Assembly: GCF_037104765.1 (NCBI RefSeq)
Contig: NZ_JBAWSY010000008.1
Coordinates: 1 to 64,000, forward strand
Origin: Psychrobacillus mangrovi
GTDB lineage: Bacteria > Bacillota > Bacilli > Bacillales_A > Planococcaceae
DNA: 64,000 nucleotides
Direction of reading: 5' to 3'
In this document: in pieces, positions 1 through 6,636 of the stretch
Position numbering within the stretch: position 1 is the stretch's first letter
Layout of the letters: every line of letters starts with the position of its first letter
Program-made: the position numbers and the translations under genes
Notes under the pieces: model-generated
What the model saw: only the letters and a program-made list of their open reading frames with translations
The model's database searches: none
Told to the model about the DNA's origin: nothing

Positions 1-147
1 TCCAAAAGCTTTATAAGCCCTAACCCAATGTTTGATTGGCGTTGAAGATGGAATACCATGTTTTTGTGCTAATAATAAGTATCCCAGGTGTCCTTTTAAA
101 TACTCTTGAACAATCTTTAATTTAAAAACTTGGCTATATTTCGCCAT
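1..147 (-). CDS. IS3-family transposase OrfA, N-terminal part
   Basis: The minus strand reads an open frame from ATG at 147 to the window edge (49 codons), starting MAKYSQVFKLKIVQEYLKG and continuing with LLAQKHGIPSSTPIKHWVRAY. This is the N-terminal helix-turn-helix of IS3/IS150 OrfA, which binds the element ends and is normally joined to the DDE integrase OrfB by programmed frameshifting. OrfB is outside the window. A GGGGTG-like sequence precedes the start. Whether the element is intact cannot be judged here. Confidence 0.75.
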   Translation of the reverse strand, partial: MAKYSQVFKLKIVQEYLKGHLGYLLLAQKHGIPSSTPIKHWVRAYKAFG

Positions 148-199
148 ATAAAAACACCCCAAAGGTTAGATTTATTACTCTAACTTTTGGGGCGCAGCA
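1..199 (-). mobile_element. End of an IS3-family (IS150-like) insertion sequence, truncated by the window edge
   Basis: The element runs off the left edge. Its inner terminus reads TGCTGCGCCCCAAAAG on the minus strand, with the TG...CA ends usual for IS3 elements. Just inside lies a hairpin (CCCCAAAGGTTAGA at 155-168 against TCTAACTTTTGGGG at 179-192) placed upstream of the transposase start. The flanking DNA matches the loop side of a hairpin that is intact at 2862-2880, so the element appears to have inserted in a copy of that repeat. The other end is outside the window. The family call rests on OrfA similarity and the end sequence. Confidence 0.75.
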
Positions 200-201
200 C
201 C

Positions 202-282
202 CATTTCGATGGTCTATTTTTTTATCTAAAACATCTAGTAGATCTCAGAAATGCATTGTGAAATGTGACACTTAAATTAACG
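202..282. repeat. Direct repeat copy A flanking the DUF2975/XRE/DUF4153 cassette
   Basis: This 81-bp segment begins CATTTCGATGGTCTATTT and ends CACTTAAATTAACG. It matches 2868-2946 closely, with a few substitutions and a 2-bp length difference. The IS end abuts its left edge, so the left half of the parent hairpin has been separated from it. The shared core, with a T-rich run after GATGGTC, looks like a terminator-type intergenic repeat. Confidence 0.7.
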
Positions 283-417
283 GTGCACGTTAGCTGTACA
301 AGTTATAAATTTAATGGTTTAAAGTTATAGAGCATTTCTTTGAATGAGGAATGCTTTTTGTTTTTGCTTAAAAGAAAAAACTACAATAAAAATATTTCTT
401 AAATTAATAAAAATTTA

Positions 418-446
418 TTGTAAATCGATAAAATTTGCATTAAAAT
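418..446 (+). promoter_or_regulatory. Probable sigma-A promoter of the DUF2975 cassette
   Basis: TTGTAA (418-423) and TAAAAT (441-446) are 17 bp apart and sit about 30 bp before the start codon, in a very AT-rich stretch. Consensus-like, but not tested. Confidence 0.4.
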
Positions 447-478
447 AAAAATCAGAATAAATAAGTGAGGTGCTTTTT

Positions 479-961
479 ATGGAAAAAGTAACAACGTTAT
501 TTTTAAAAATAGCTGTTATTCTTTTAGGAGTCCCAGTTCTTGCTCTGTGCATCTTTTTGGTGCCTGAGATGGCGGATCTTGCAGCAAAATTGCTTCCAGA
601 GTTTGTTTATATTAAATATCTCGTTTACATCGCTTTTGATACATCGGTGATACCTTTTTACTTTGCTTTGTATCAGGCTTTCAAACTCTTACGCTATATT
701 GACAAAAATAAAGCTTTCTCCGACTTATCTGTAAAAGCTTTAAAGAAAATCAAATACTGTGCAATCACAATCAGTATTTTGCATGTGCTAGTTTGGCCGC
801 TCTTCTATATCTTTGCTGAAGTAGACGATGCACCAGGAGTTATCTTTGTGGGATTGGTTGTTCCTTTTGCTTCGATGGTTATCGCAGTCTTTGCGGCTGT
901 TCTCCAAAAACTTTTACAAGAAGCAATTAATATCAAATCAGAAAATGATTTAACAGTCTGA
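479..961 (+). CDS. DUF2975 family membrane protein
   Basis: The 160-residue product has four predicted membrane segments (about residues 5-25, 45-65, 90-115 and 120-145) and fits the DUF2975 family, whose function is unknown. ATG at 479 is chosen over an upstream in-frame GTG at 470 because GTGAGG lies 8 bp ahead of it. It is followed after 11 bp by a very small XRE regulator, a pairing common for DUF2975 genes in Firmicutes. The regulator probably controls the pair, and a role in envelope homeostasis is only a guess. Confidence 0.75.
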   Translation: MEKVTTLFLKIAVILLGVPVLALCIFLVPEMADLAAKLLPEFVYIKYLVYIAFDTSVIPFYFALYQAFKLLRYIDKNKAFSDLSVKALKKIKYCAITISILHVLVWPLFYIFAEVDDAPGVIFVGLVVPFASMVIAVFAAVLQKLLQEAINIKSENDLTV

Positions 962-972
962 GGTGAATAACA

Positions 973-1188
973 ATGGCAATTATAATCAATATTGATGTGA
1001 TGTTAGCAAAAAGGAAGATGAGCGTAACAGAACTTTCGGAGAAGGTTGGAATAACAATGGCGAACCTTTCTATATTGAAAAATGGAAAGGCAAAAGCGAT
1101 TCGATTATCCACTTTAGAGGCAATTTGTAAGGCTTTAGAATGTCAGCCTGGAGATATTTTAGAATACAAAAGTGACGAAGACAGTTAA
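973..1188 (+). CDS. Small XRE/Cro-type transcriptional regulator (YozG-like)
   Basis: The 71-residue protein is essentially one helix-turn-helix. The recognition region lies near residues 18-40 (SVTELSEKVGITMANLSILK), followed by a short C-terminal tail. AGGTGA precedes the ATG. It resembles the YozG group of minimal Cro-like regulators that accompany small membrane proteins. It lies between the DUF2975 gene and the DUF4153 gene, so the three probably form one transcript. The target and signal are unknown. Confidence 0.8.
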   Translation: MAIIINIDVMLAKRKMSVTELSEKVGITMANLSILKNGKAKAIRLSTLEAICKALECQPGDILEYKSDEDS

Positions 1189-1233
1189 ACATTGTGGAGG
1201 AAACTTAAAATAATAATTAGGGGAGGTATAACT

Positions 1234-2481
1234 ATGGACATTAACAATTTGATTATTGAAAATATCGCTAACCCTCATGAGCTGGAGAGAATGTATAGAA
1301 AAGACCCGAAAGCTTTTAAAAAGTCATTCTTACACGCATGGGAACAAAATCCTGATTCTCAGGTTCTTAGTGTTTGGTATGAAAGATTGCATTTCAAGGA
1401 GACGGCAAATACAGAAAAATCTTCCTTGCTTCAAAAAGGTTTCTTATTCATGGGCATTTTAGCCATTCTGGCCGGGATAAGCACCAGGATCATTTTCCAT
1501 TTTGTCGAACAGGAAGCAATTGCTCCAATTAATCTGGCTTTTGGTATAATTCCATTTATTGCTGCTTATTTTGTTTACAATAATACTCCGAAAAAAAGTG
1601 TTATTTATTCCATTACAGCGTTGTTCCTAATTTCCGGGTTTTATCTTAATATGCTGCCATTAAATTATAAAGACAGTATTATCCTTGCTTATTTACACCT
1701 TCCCATCTTCTTATGGGTATTGTTAGGGCTTGCATTTACAGGAAATGAATATTCAAAAGGCAGTACAAGATTAGCCTATATTAAATTTAATTTGGAATAT
1801 TGTATCCTTTACGCCAGTATGGCAGTTAGCGGAATGGTACTAGCAGCATTAACCATGCAGTTATTTAGCTTTGTTGGCTTGGATATAGAAGACTTCTATT
1901 TTAGTAATGTCGTTTTATTTGGTGCTGCTGCTCTCGCTATTGTGGCTGCATACTTGGTATCAACGAATCTTAAGCTTGCTAAGAATATTACACCATATAT
2001 AGCTAAAATTTTTAGTCCTCTTGTCCTGGTCACATTGTTGGTCTATCTTATAACTGTTATATGGGTCGGAAAAAATCCATTCTTGGACCGCAATTTCCTG
2101 ATAGCCTTCAACGGAATACTCCTTGGTGTATTGGCCGTTACCATATTTTCCATTATCGAGAGCGACTCAGACGAGAAAAAGAACATTTCAGATTATATAA
2201 ATTTTGCCTTAATTGTTCTTGCGCTTATCATTGACAGTGTGGCTTTGTCAGCCATCGTGTTCAGACTTTCTTCTTATGGGATTACCCCTAATAGACTTGC
2301 TGTTCTAGGAGTAAACATACTTATCTGGGCAAATCTAATTTGGATTATGCTCTCCTATATGCGTTTTCTACAAAACAAATCCGGACCTTCAACTATCCAA
2401 GATGCCGTTACTAAGTATTTGCCGGTCTACGGACTTTGGGCAGCTTTCGTTACATTTACTTTTCCTATAATTTTTAATTAG
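1234..2481 (+). CDS. DUF4153-like polytopic membrane protein
   Basis: The 415-residue product has a soluble N-terminus of about 65 residues (LERMYRKDPKAFKKSF) and then roughly eleven to twelve hydrophobic segments, ending KYLPVYGLWAAFVTFTF, which recalls DUF4153 proteins. The start at 1234 is preferred over an in-frame ATG at 1192 because AGGGGAGG lies 6-8 bp upstream. It is the last gene of the XRE cassette. Nothing enzymatic is visible and the function is unknown. Confidence 0.7.
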   Translation: MDINNLIIENIANPHELERMYRKDPKAFKKSFLHAWEQNPDSQVLSVWYERLHFKETANTEKSSLLQKGFLFMGILAILAGISTRIIFHFVEQEAIAPINLAFGIIPFIAAYFVYNNTPKKSVIYSITALFLISGFYLNMLPLNYKDSIILAYLHLPIFLWVLLGLAFTGNEYSKGSTRLAYIKFNLEYCILYASMAVSGMVLAALTMQLFSFVGLDIEDFYFSNVVLFGAAALAIVAAYLVSTNLKLAKNITPYIAKIFSPLVLVTLLVYLITVIWVGKNPFLDRNFLIAFNGILLGVLAVTIFSIIESDSDEKKNISDYINFALIVLALIIDSVALSAIVFRLSSYGITPNRLAVLGVNILIWANLIWIMLSYMRFLQNKSGPSTIQDAVTKYLPVYGLWAAFVTFTFPIIFN

Positions 2482-2536
2482 AAAGGCTCGTTAATGTAAC
2501 GAAAAGCTAATCTTCTATAATGTATAAAATCTTTAC

Positions 2537-2590
2537 AGCCGATATTATGCAGCTTTTTATACAGAGTTGCATAATATCGGCTTATTTTCA
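2537..2590 (+). terminator. Terminator after the DUF4153 gene
   Basis: A 17-bp stem (AGCCGATATTATGCAGC at 2537-2553 against GTTGCATAATATCGGCT at 2566-2582) with one G:U pair and a 12-nt loop is followed by TATTTTCATT. The long stem and position suggest termination of the three-gene cassette, although the U-tract is modest. Confidence 0.6.
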
Positions 2591-2861
2591 TTACTAAAGA
2601 TAAAAAACAAACTAGAAGACATATTATATTGTTGCAACTGGATTCTTTAAATATGTCCAGTTTCATGCGCCAAGCGAAAAAGAACTTCATAAAAACTTAT
2701 TTGATAAGCTAAACTTGCATGTTTTGAGTTTGATTTGGATTAAATGTGAAAAGATGTACTTACAATAAAGAGGGCGCTAGTTGAAGAAGACTTTCATTCT
2801 CTGTGGTGAAGCGCTGATTTTGCGCTTCATGGATGGCTAAGGGGGGTGCTTTAGTTAATAT

Positions 2862-2889
2862 GACCATCATTTCGATGGTCTATTTTTTT
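2862..2889 (+). terminator. Terminator-like hairpin of the dispersed repeat
   Basis: GACCATC (2862-2868) pairs with GATGGTC (2874-2880) across a 5-nt loop and is followed by TATTTTTTT. There is no gene directly upstream, so this may be repeat-borne rather than a dedicated terminator. Confidence 0.5.
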
Positions 2890-2946
2890 CCATAGCATCA
2901 AGTAAATCTCAGAAATCTATTGTGAAGTGTTACACTTAAATTAACG
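2868..2946. repeat. Direct repeat copy B flanking the DUF2975/XRE/DUF4153 cassette
   Basis: This segment aligns with 202-282 along its whole length: same CATTTCGATGGTCTATTT start, same CTCAGAAAT and CACTTAAATTAACG landmarks. The two copies bracket the three-gene cassette in direct orientation. A shorter relative lies near 3497-3557 (GGGTGCTTTAGT ... CTAACGAAGTAGGTTAG). Confidence 0.7.
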
Positions 2947-3067
2947 AAGCAGGTTACTGAAATAATAGACTGTTAAACTTATTTCTCTAATGGTAAAAAA
3001 TGATTGAAGTTAATTCAAGTGTAGGATAATATATTATCAATATTCTGAATTCATAGGAGGAATAATT

Positions 3068-3409
3068 ATGATAAATTACAATGGCAAAAGATTTGTTTCA
3101 ATTGCTAACACTGAGAACGGAGAGGTTTCTTCAAAGACTTTTTTTGATTACAAACAAGAAGGTAATATTCTTTCTGCTACGTATGATGGTGGCGAAATTG
3201 TAAAAGGTACTCTAATTGGTATAGTGAAGGATAATGGTTGTTTGAATTTTAGATATAACCATGTCAATATAAGAAATGAGATTAGGGGAGGACAATGTGA
3301 TTCAACTCCCGAAACTCTTCCAGACGGTAGAATCAGACTACATGAGAATTGGAAATGGCTTGATAGTGAACATACCGAAGGGAAGTCTACAATTGAGGAA
3401 GTAATCTAA
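3068..3409 (+). CDS. Small conserved protein annotated elsewhere as N-acetylglutamate synthase-like
   Basis: The 113-residue protein has no signal peptide or membrane segment. Its pattern (TFFDYKQEGNILSATYDGG, GTLIGIVKDNGCLNFRYNHVN, RIRLHENWKWL) reads as alternating beta strands, like a small calycin/lipocalin-type barrel. Similar Firmicute proteins often carry the label n-acetylglutamate synthase, but nothing here resembles the GNAT or amino-acid-kinase folds of that enzyme, so I do not adopt it. A strong AGGAGGAA precedes the ATG. It stands alone between repeats. Confidence 0.7.
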   Translation: MINYNGKRFVSIANTENGEVSSKTFFDYKQEGNILSATYDGGEIVKGTLIGIVKDNGCLNFRYNHVNIRNEIRGGQCDSTPETLPDGRIRLHENWKWLDSEHTEGKSTIEEVI

Positions 3410-3831
3410 CAAAAAGTTATTCCTTGATATTGATTGTTTTTTTAATCGAATAATTTGGATCAGTTAAAATCAATTGTAATGAACAGAAGTATTCTTAAAG
3501 GGTGCTTTAGTGAAAGATGATGAAGTTGCTTAGGTAGCTCTATTTTTTTATTTCACTAACGAAGTAGGTTAGTTTAAGTGCATTTCTTCACAAAGTAGCC
3601 AATTTTCAAATTTAGAAACTTGGCTTTCCAGGCTTAGTGACAAGATTGCGCAGGAGCAATGGAAGCGGATAAAGCCATGCCGGCGGGAAGCGTCCGCCTG
3701 GAATGGAAATCAACGGGGCACATACTCACTAAGAGTCGAGCGGACGCTGCCTAGTTAAAAATGCTACCTGCCAATTATCCAACTACCTTCAATCTGAGTA
3801 CCTCTCTTTATTTGGAGAGGTATTGTTTTTA
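3410..3831. repeat. Intergenic stretch with a dispersed GC-rich repeat
   Basis: No gene is seen. About 3640-3760 is GC-rich relative to its surroundings and contains GCGGGAAGCGTCCGCCTGGA and GAAATCAACGGGGC. The same element occurs in reverse orientation near 10141-10210. A shorter relative of the 2868 repeat lies at about 3497-3557. Confidence 0.65.
3799..3830. terminator. Hairpin downstream of the M50-like gene
   Basis: TACCTCTC (3799-3806) and GAGAGGTA (3815-3822) form an 8-bp stem with an 8-nt loop, followed on the plus strand by TTGTTTTTA. It lies just past the end of the minus-strand gene. On that strand the U-tract is poor, so the direction is uncertain. Confidence 0.45.
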
Positions 3832-4359
3832 CTAATTTCGTTTCTCTTTTTCTATTTGCTCTTCTATCTTTCTCATAGACTTTTGATATTGTTCTTCTAC
3901 ATCTGTAGTTGAAGGAATAAATGGCTCCTCATTGTGATCGGTTCGTTTTCCATATCGTATCATTTGATAAATAATCATTCCATTATTAGGCATACCATTT
4001 ATTGTTTTCATAGGTATGACATCGAATAGTACATAATAAAAAACATAAAAAATAAATCGATTCCAAAATGTTTTGTGTTCCTGTAAGAAATCATTTGCTA
4101 ATAAGGCATTAATAATTAGTGCCAAGATAAGATTAATTAGAATCGGTCCAGCATAAATGCAAATATAGGCAAACTTGTTATTTCTTCTAATTGCATCATA
4201 TGAAAACCAACTATAAAGATGATAATATTTTCGTAAATCAAAAATTCCTATTTTAAATACCCGAGGGCCGGAACCAATGGTTAGCCTAGGATTTTGAGCT
4301 CCAAAAATTTCACTAAAAATTAAGTAACCAGTTTCTCTCAAAAATGCTACAACGGGCAA
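3832..4359 (-). CDS. M50-like membrane protein with degenerate zinc motif
   Basis: The pattern FSEIFGAQNPRLTIGSGP, a basic FDLRKYY turn, a paired membrane region around GPILINLILALIINALL and DVIPMKTINGMPNNG fits a family of short M50-type (site-2 protease) Bacillus proteins. The first helix, where HExxH should lie, reads FLRETGYLIF, so both zinc histidines are replaced (R and Y). The ending is charged (EEQYQKSMRKIEEQIEKEKR). The listed TTG start cuts the first helix. The frame extends to 4410, where ATC follows AAGGAAGTG with good spacing, so the true start may be a mutated or rare codon. It is probably an inactive homologue or a decaying gene. Confidence 0.55.
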   Translation of the reverse strand: MPVVAFLRETGYLIFSEIFGAQNPRLTIGSGPRVFKIGIFDLRKYYHLYSWFSYDAIRRNNKFAYICIYAGPILINLILALIINALLANDFLQEHKTFWNRFIFYVFYYVLFDVIPMKTINGMPNNGMIIYQMIRYGKRTDHNEEPFIPSTTDVEEQYQKSMRKIEEQIEKEKRN

Positions 4360-4410
4360 AATGATAAATGCTGAAATTATTAATGAAAGTAAATCTGATA
4401 AACCAAAGAT

Positions 4411-4704
4411 TTTAACACTTCCTTTGAATAATAAGCTCTACTATTTATTATTTTGAACATTAGTGTTTCGGTACCGTAGAGAGTAAAAATGCCGCACGCT
4501 ACGTATGAACCTCTGCAGGATGAACTCATATCTTTCAATATCACAATGAAATCTATCTAAGCCAAATAATAAATAAAGTACACTATTATCTTCTATACCC
4601 AAATAAATGAAGAAGAATCTGATTATAAATTCCTACAAATACAAAAAGTATCGGATGCATTATCCGATACTTGGTTTATCAACCATTAAGTTGGCAATCT
4701 TTCA
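4411..4704. other. Intergenic stretch, promoter region plus terminator
   Basis: No gene is visible. The right end holds the rho-independent terminator of the pseudouridine synthase gene, and the left end holds the ribosome binding site of the M50-like gene. Nothing else is recognised. Confidence 0.4.
4646..4672 (-). terminator. Terminator of the pseudouridine synthase gene
   Basis: An 11-bp perfect stem (AAGTATCGGAT / ATCCGATACTT) with a 5-nt loop is followed on the minus strand by TTTTTGTATTTG. It lies about 30 bp past the stop codon. Confidence 0.85.
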
Positions 4705-5553
4705 TTATCTTTTATCCTCTACAACAATCATTTCTCCCGTAATTGGATGAACGAATTGTACTTTGAATGCATGAAGTTCATAAGTTTTAGTAGGAGTTTT
4801 TTTTGCTCCGTATAAATCATCTCCAACGATTGGATGGCCTATATGAGCAAAATGCACACGAATTTGGTGAGTGCGTCCTGTTTCTAATATTGCTTGTACT
4901 TTCGTGAAATTAGGATGTCTACCAACAACTTCATAGTGGGTAATTGCAAGTTGGCCGGAGGGTGAAACACGTCTTCTTGTTGGATGATGACGATCGCTTC
5001 CGATTGCTGCTCGAATCGTACCATGGTTATTTTTCACTTGGCCCTCCACTAATGCTTCATATGTGCGAACAATTTCTTTGTTTTCAAGCATTCGATCTAG
5101 CATGCCTTTTACAATTGGATTTTTCGCTATAACGACTAAACCTTTTGTCCCTTCATCTATTCGATGGACATGTTCACCATAACTTTGCCCCTTGTTAGAT
5201 AAATAGTTTTGCACCGTATTCATGAATGTATGGTTTTGTCCTGCTTCATTTGGATGAGTTGCCATTCCACGAGGTTTAGATGCAATTAGTAAATAGTCAT
5301 CTTCATATGCAACATAAAGAGGGATTTGTTCTGAAAGAAGATAGTTCGAAGCTTCACCCTCCCATTTGAAAACTAGGATGTCTCCTTTTTGAAGAGTTGC
5401 CTTCCATTGCAGAAGCTCTCCATTTATATCACTAACTGCCTTTTGCATGCGTAGATCATGAATAAGCTTTTTCCCAAGTTTCCATTTTTGCTGTAAAATT
5501 GTTTCAATTGTTAATCCATCTTCCATAACTACATAACTAAATGTATGATTCAT
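4705..5553 (-). CDS. RluA-family RNA pseudouridine synthase
   Basis: The 282-residue protein is a full-length RluA/RluD-type enzyme that converts specific uridines in rRNA or tRNA to pseudouridine. The catalytic motif is HRIDEGTKGLVV (about residues 130-141) with the essential Asp. Other family landmarks are ASKPRGMATHP, the TYEALVEG strand, and ETGRTHQIRVHFAHIGHPIVGDDLYG. An S4-like N-terminal part (residues 1-75) precedes the catalytic domain. It resembles B. subtilis YhcT, YjbO and YlyB, and I cannot separate these paralogues by reading. GGAGAA precedes ATG at 5553. It follows the thioredoxin-like gene on the same strand after a terminator, so it is probably its own unit. Confidence 0.9.
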   Translation of the reverse strand: MNHTFSYVVMEDGLTIETILQQKWKLGKKLIHDLRMQKAVSDINGELLQWKATLQKGDILVFKWEGEASNYLLSEQIPLYVAYEDDYLLIASKPRGMATHPNEAGQNHTFMNTVQNYLSNKGQSYGEHVHRIDEGTKGLVVIAKNPIVKGMLDRMLENKEIVRTYEALVEGQVKNNHGTIRAAIGSDRHHPTRRRVSPSGQLAITHYEVVGRHPNFTKVQAILETGRTHQIRVHFAHIGHPIVGDDLYGAKKTPTKTYELHAFKVQFVHPITGEMIVVEDKR

Positions 5554-5573
5554 TATTATTTCTCCTTTTAAAA

Positions 5574-5603
5574 AAAGGTCATGCCTGGTGGGACATGACC
5601 TTT
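5574..5603 (-). terminator. Terminator of the thiol-oxidation operon
   Basis: AAAGGTCATG (5574-5583) and CATGACCTTT (5594-5603) form a perfect 10-bp stem, followed on the minus strand by a run of T. It lies directly downstream of the thioredoxin-like gene and before the ribosome binding site of the next one. Confidence 0.85.
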
Positions 5604-5607
5604 CATG

Positions 5608-6078
5608 TTATTTTAATACTACTTGATCGAAGAATGCTTGAATGTCTTCATTTGGTACAGCACCTTCTACACGCTGAACTTCTTTTCCACCGTCAAAATA
5701 AACTAGTGTTGGAGTGGCTCTGATCTGATAGTTATCCCAACCTTGTTCATATTCAAGGATATTATACTTTACGATTTCCACACCATTTTCATCCGCAAGT
5801 GGGGTTAATCTTGGTGTCATTTCTTGACAGTGTACACATTCTGGACTGAAGAAATAAGCTGTTACAGGTTCACCACTTTTAATTTTTGCTTCTAACTCAT
5901 CTGGATTAATAATATTTTGGTAATTTTCATCATCGATTAAATCGATTGTGGACTGATTTAAATCCTTTTTATCATAAGGACTATCTGCTAATTTAGATTT
6001 GTTTGCTTGGTTTGTTAATACGATTATCAAAGCGAATACTACGACGATGATTCCACCGAAAATGGCTAATTTCTTCAT
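5608..6078 (-). CDS. Membrane-anchored thioredoxin-like thiol-disulfide oxidoreductase
   Basis: The 156-residue protein has an N-terminal membrane anchor (about residues 4-23) and an extracytoplasmic thioredoxin fold. The redox motif is CVHC within FFSPECVHCQEM (near residue 80), and the cis-proline segment RATPTLVYF follows. It is directly downstream of bdbC with a 2-bp gap, so the pair likely forms a unit: BdbC re-oxidises through quinones and this protein passes disulfides to exported proteins. It differs from DsbA-type BdbD in lacking an inserted helical domain. The partnership with BdbC is inferred from adjacency. Confidence 0.85.
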   Translation of the reverse strand: MKKLAIFGGIIVVVFALIIVLTNQANKSKLADSPYDKKDLNQSTIDLIDDENYQNIINPDELEAKIKSGEPVTAYFFSPECVHCQEMTPRLTPLADENGVEIVKYNILEYEQGWDNYQIRATPTLVYFDGGKEVQRVEGAVPNEDIQAFFDQVVLK

Positions 6079-6080
6079 AC

Positions 6081-6506
6081 TTATTTTTCCTCCTTTAAAC
6101 TTCTCAAAATTAAAATACTACTAATTGCGATTAATATAAATGCAATAAGTGCTAAAAATGGAATTGTAATAAATCCAAAATAATTAATATACTGACCAGT
6201 ACAAGGTACTCTACCACAAGCAGGAGCGGACTCTTGCATAAAACTTAATTTTTGGATGCTATAGTGATATGCTGATATACAGCCACCGATTATTGAGAAA
6301 ATGAGAGAAGTAAGTGCTATTTTTGCATTTTTTTGCGCGTAAGCAACACCTAAGATAAGGACTAGTGGATACATGAGAATACGTTGATACCAACATAGTT
6401 CACAGGGCTCGTACCCCCTGACTTCAGAAAAATATAAGGAACCAATTGTAGCAGTCAATGCCACTGACCACATAAATAACAAGATATTTTCAATTTTTTT
6501 TGTCAT
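6081..6506 (-). CDS. bdbC: Disulfide bond formation protein BdbC (DsbB family)
   Basis: The 141-residue protein has four membrane helices and the two cysteine pairs of DsbB/BdbC: CELC in GYEPCELCWYQR (residues 33-45) and CGRVPC in the second extracytoplasmic loop (about residue 98). The first pair passes electrons to quinone, and the second exchanges with a thioredoxin-fold partner. The partner gene is immediately downstream. AAGGAGC precedes ATG. BdbC is typically needed for competence pseudopilins and other disulfide-containing exported proteins, though no such client is in this window. Confidence 0.93.
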   Translation of the reverse strand: MTKKIENILLFMWSVALTATIGSLYFSEVRGYEPCELCWYQRILMYPLVLILGVAYAQKNAKIALTSLIFSIIGGCISAYHYSIQKLSFMQESAPACGRVPCTGQYINYFGFITIPFLALIAFILIAISSILILRSLKEEK

Positions 6507-6636
6507 AGGATGCTCCTTTAAATTACTTTGAACTCAAATCAAAGTATAAGGGTTCTTTTAAGCTATGTAAATTATTTTATCTGATTAAGAAAGAGAGCTA
6601 TAATATAAAATAGTTATTAAAAGAGGAGCGAATAGA

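Larger units (their letters stand above)
2591..3067. other. Gene-free stretch with repeat-derived hairpins
   Basis: No credible gene is visible. It contains a short hairpin with arms GAAGCGC and GCGCTTC near 2812-2828, the GACCATC/GATGGTC terminator-like hairpin, repeat copy B, and an AT-rich segment upstream of the next gene that should hold its promoter. Confidence 0.5.

Noticed and set aside
2478..2690. Minus-strand ORF after the DUF4153 gene
   Set aside because: It spans the perfect terminator hairpin at 2537-2582 and has no recognisable domain or start signal.
3068..3409. N-acetylglutamate synthase
   Set aside because: This label is often attached to similar proteins, but the sequence shows no GNAT or amino-acid-kinase features; it is left as a protein of unknown function.
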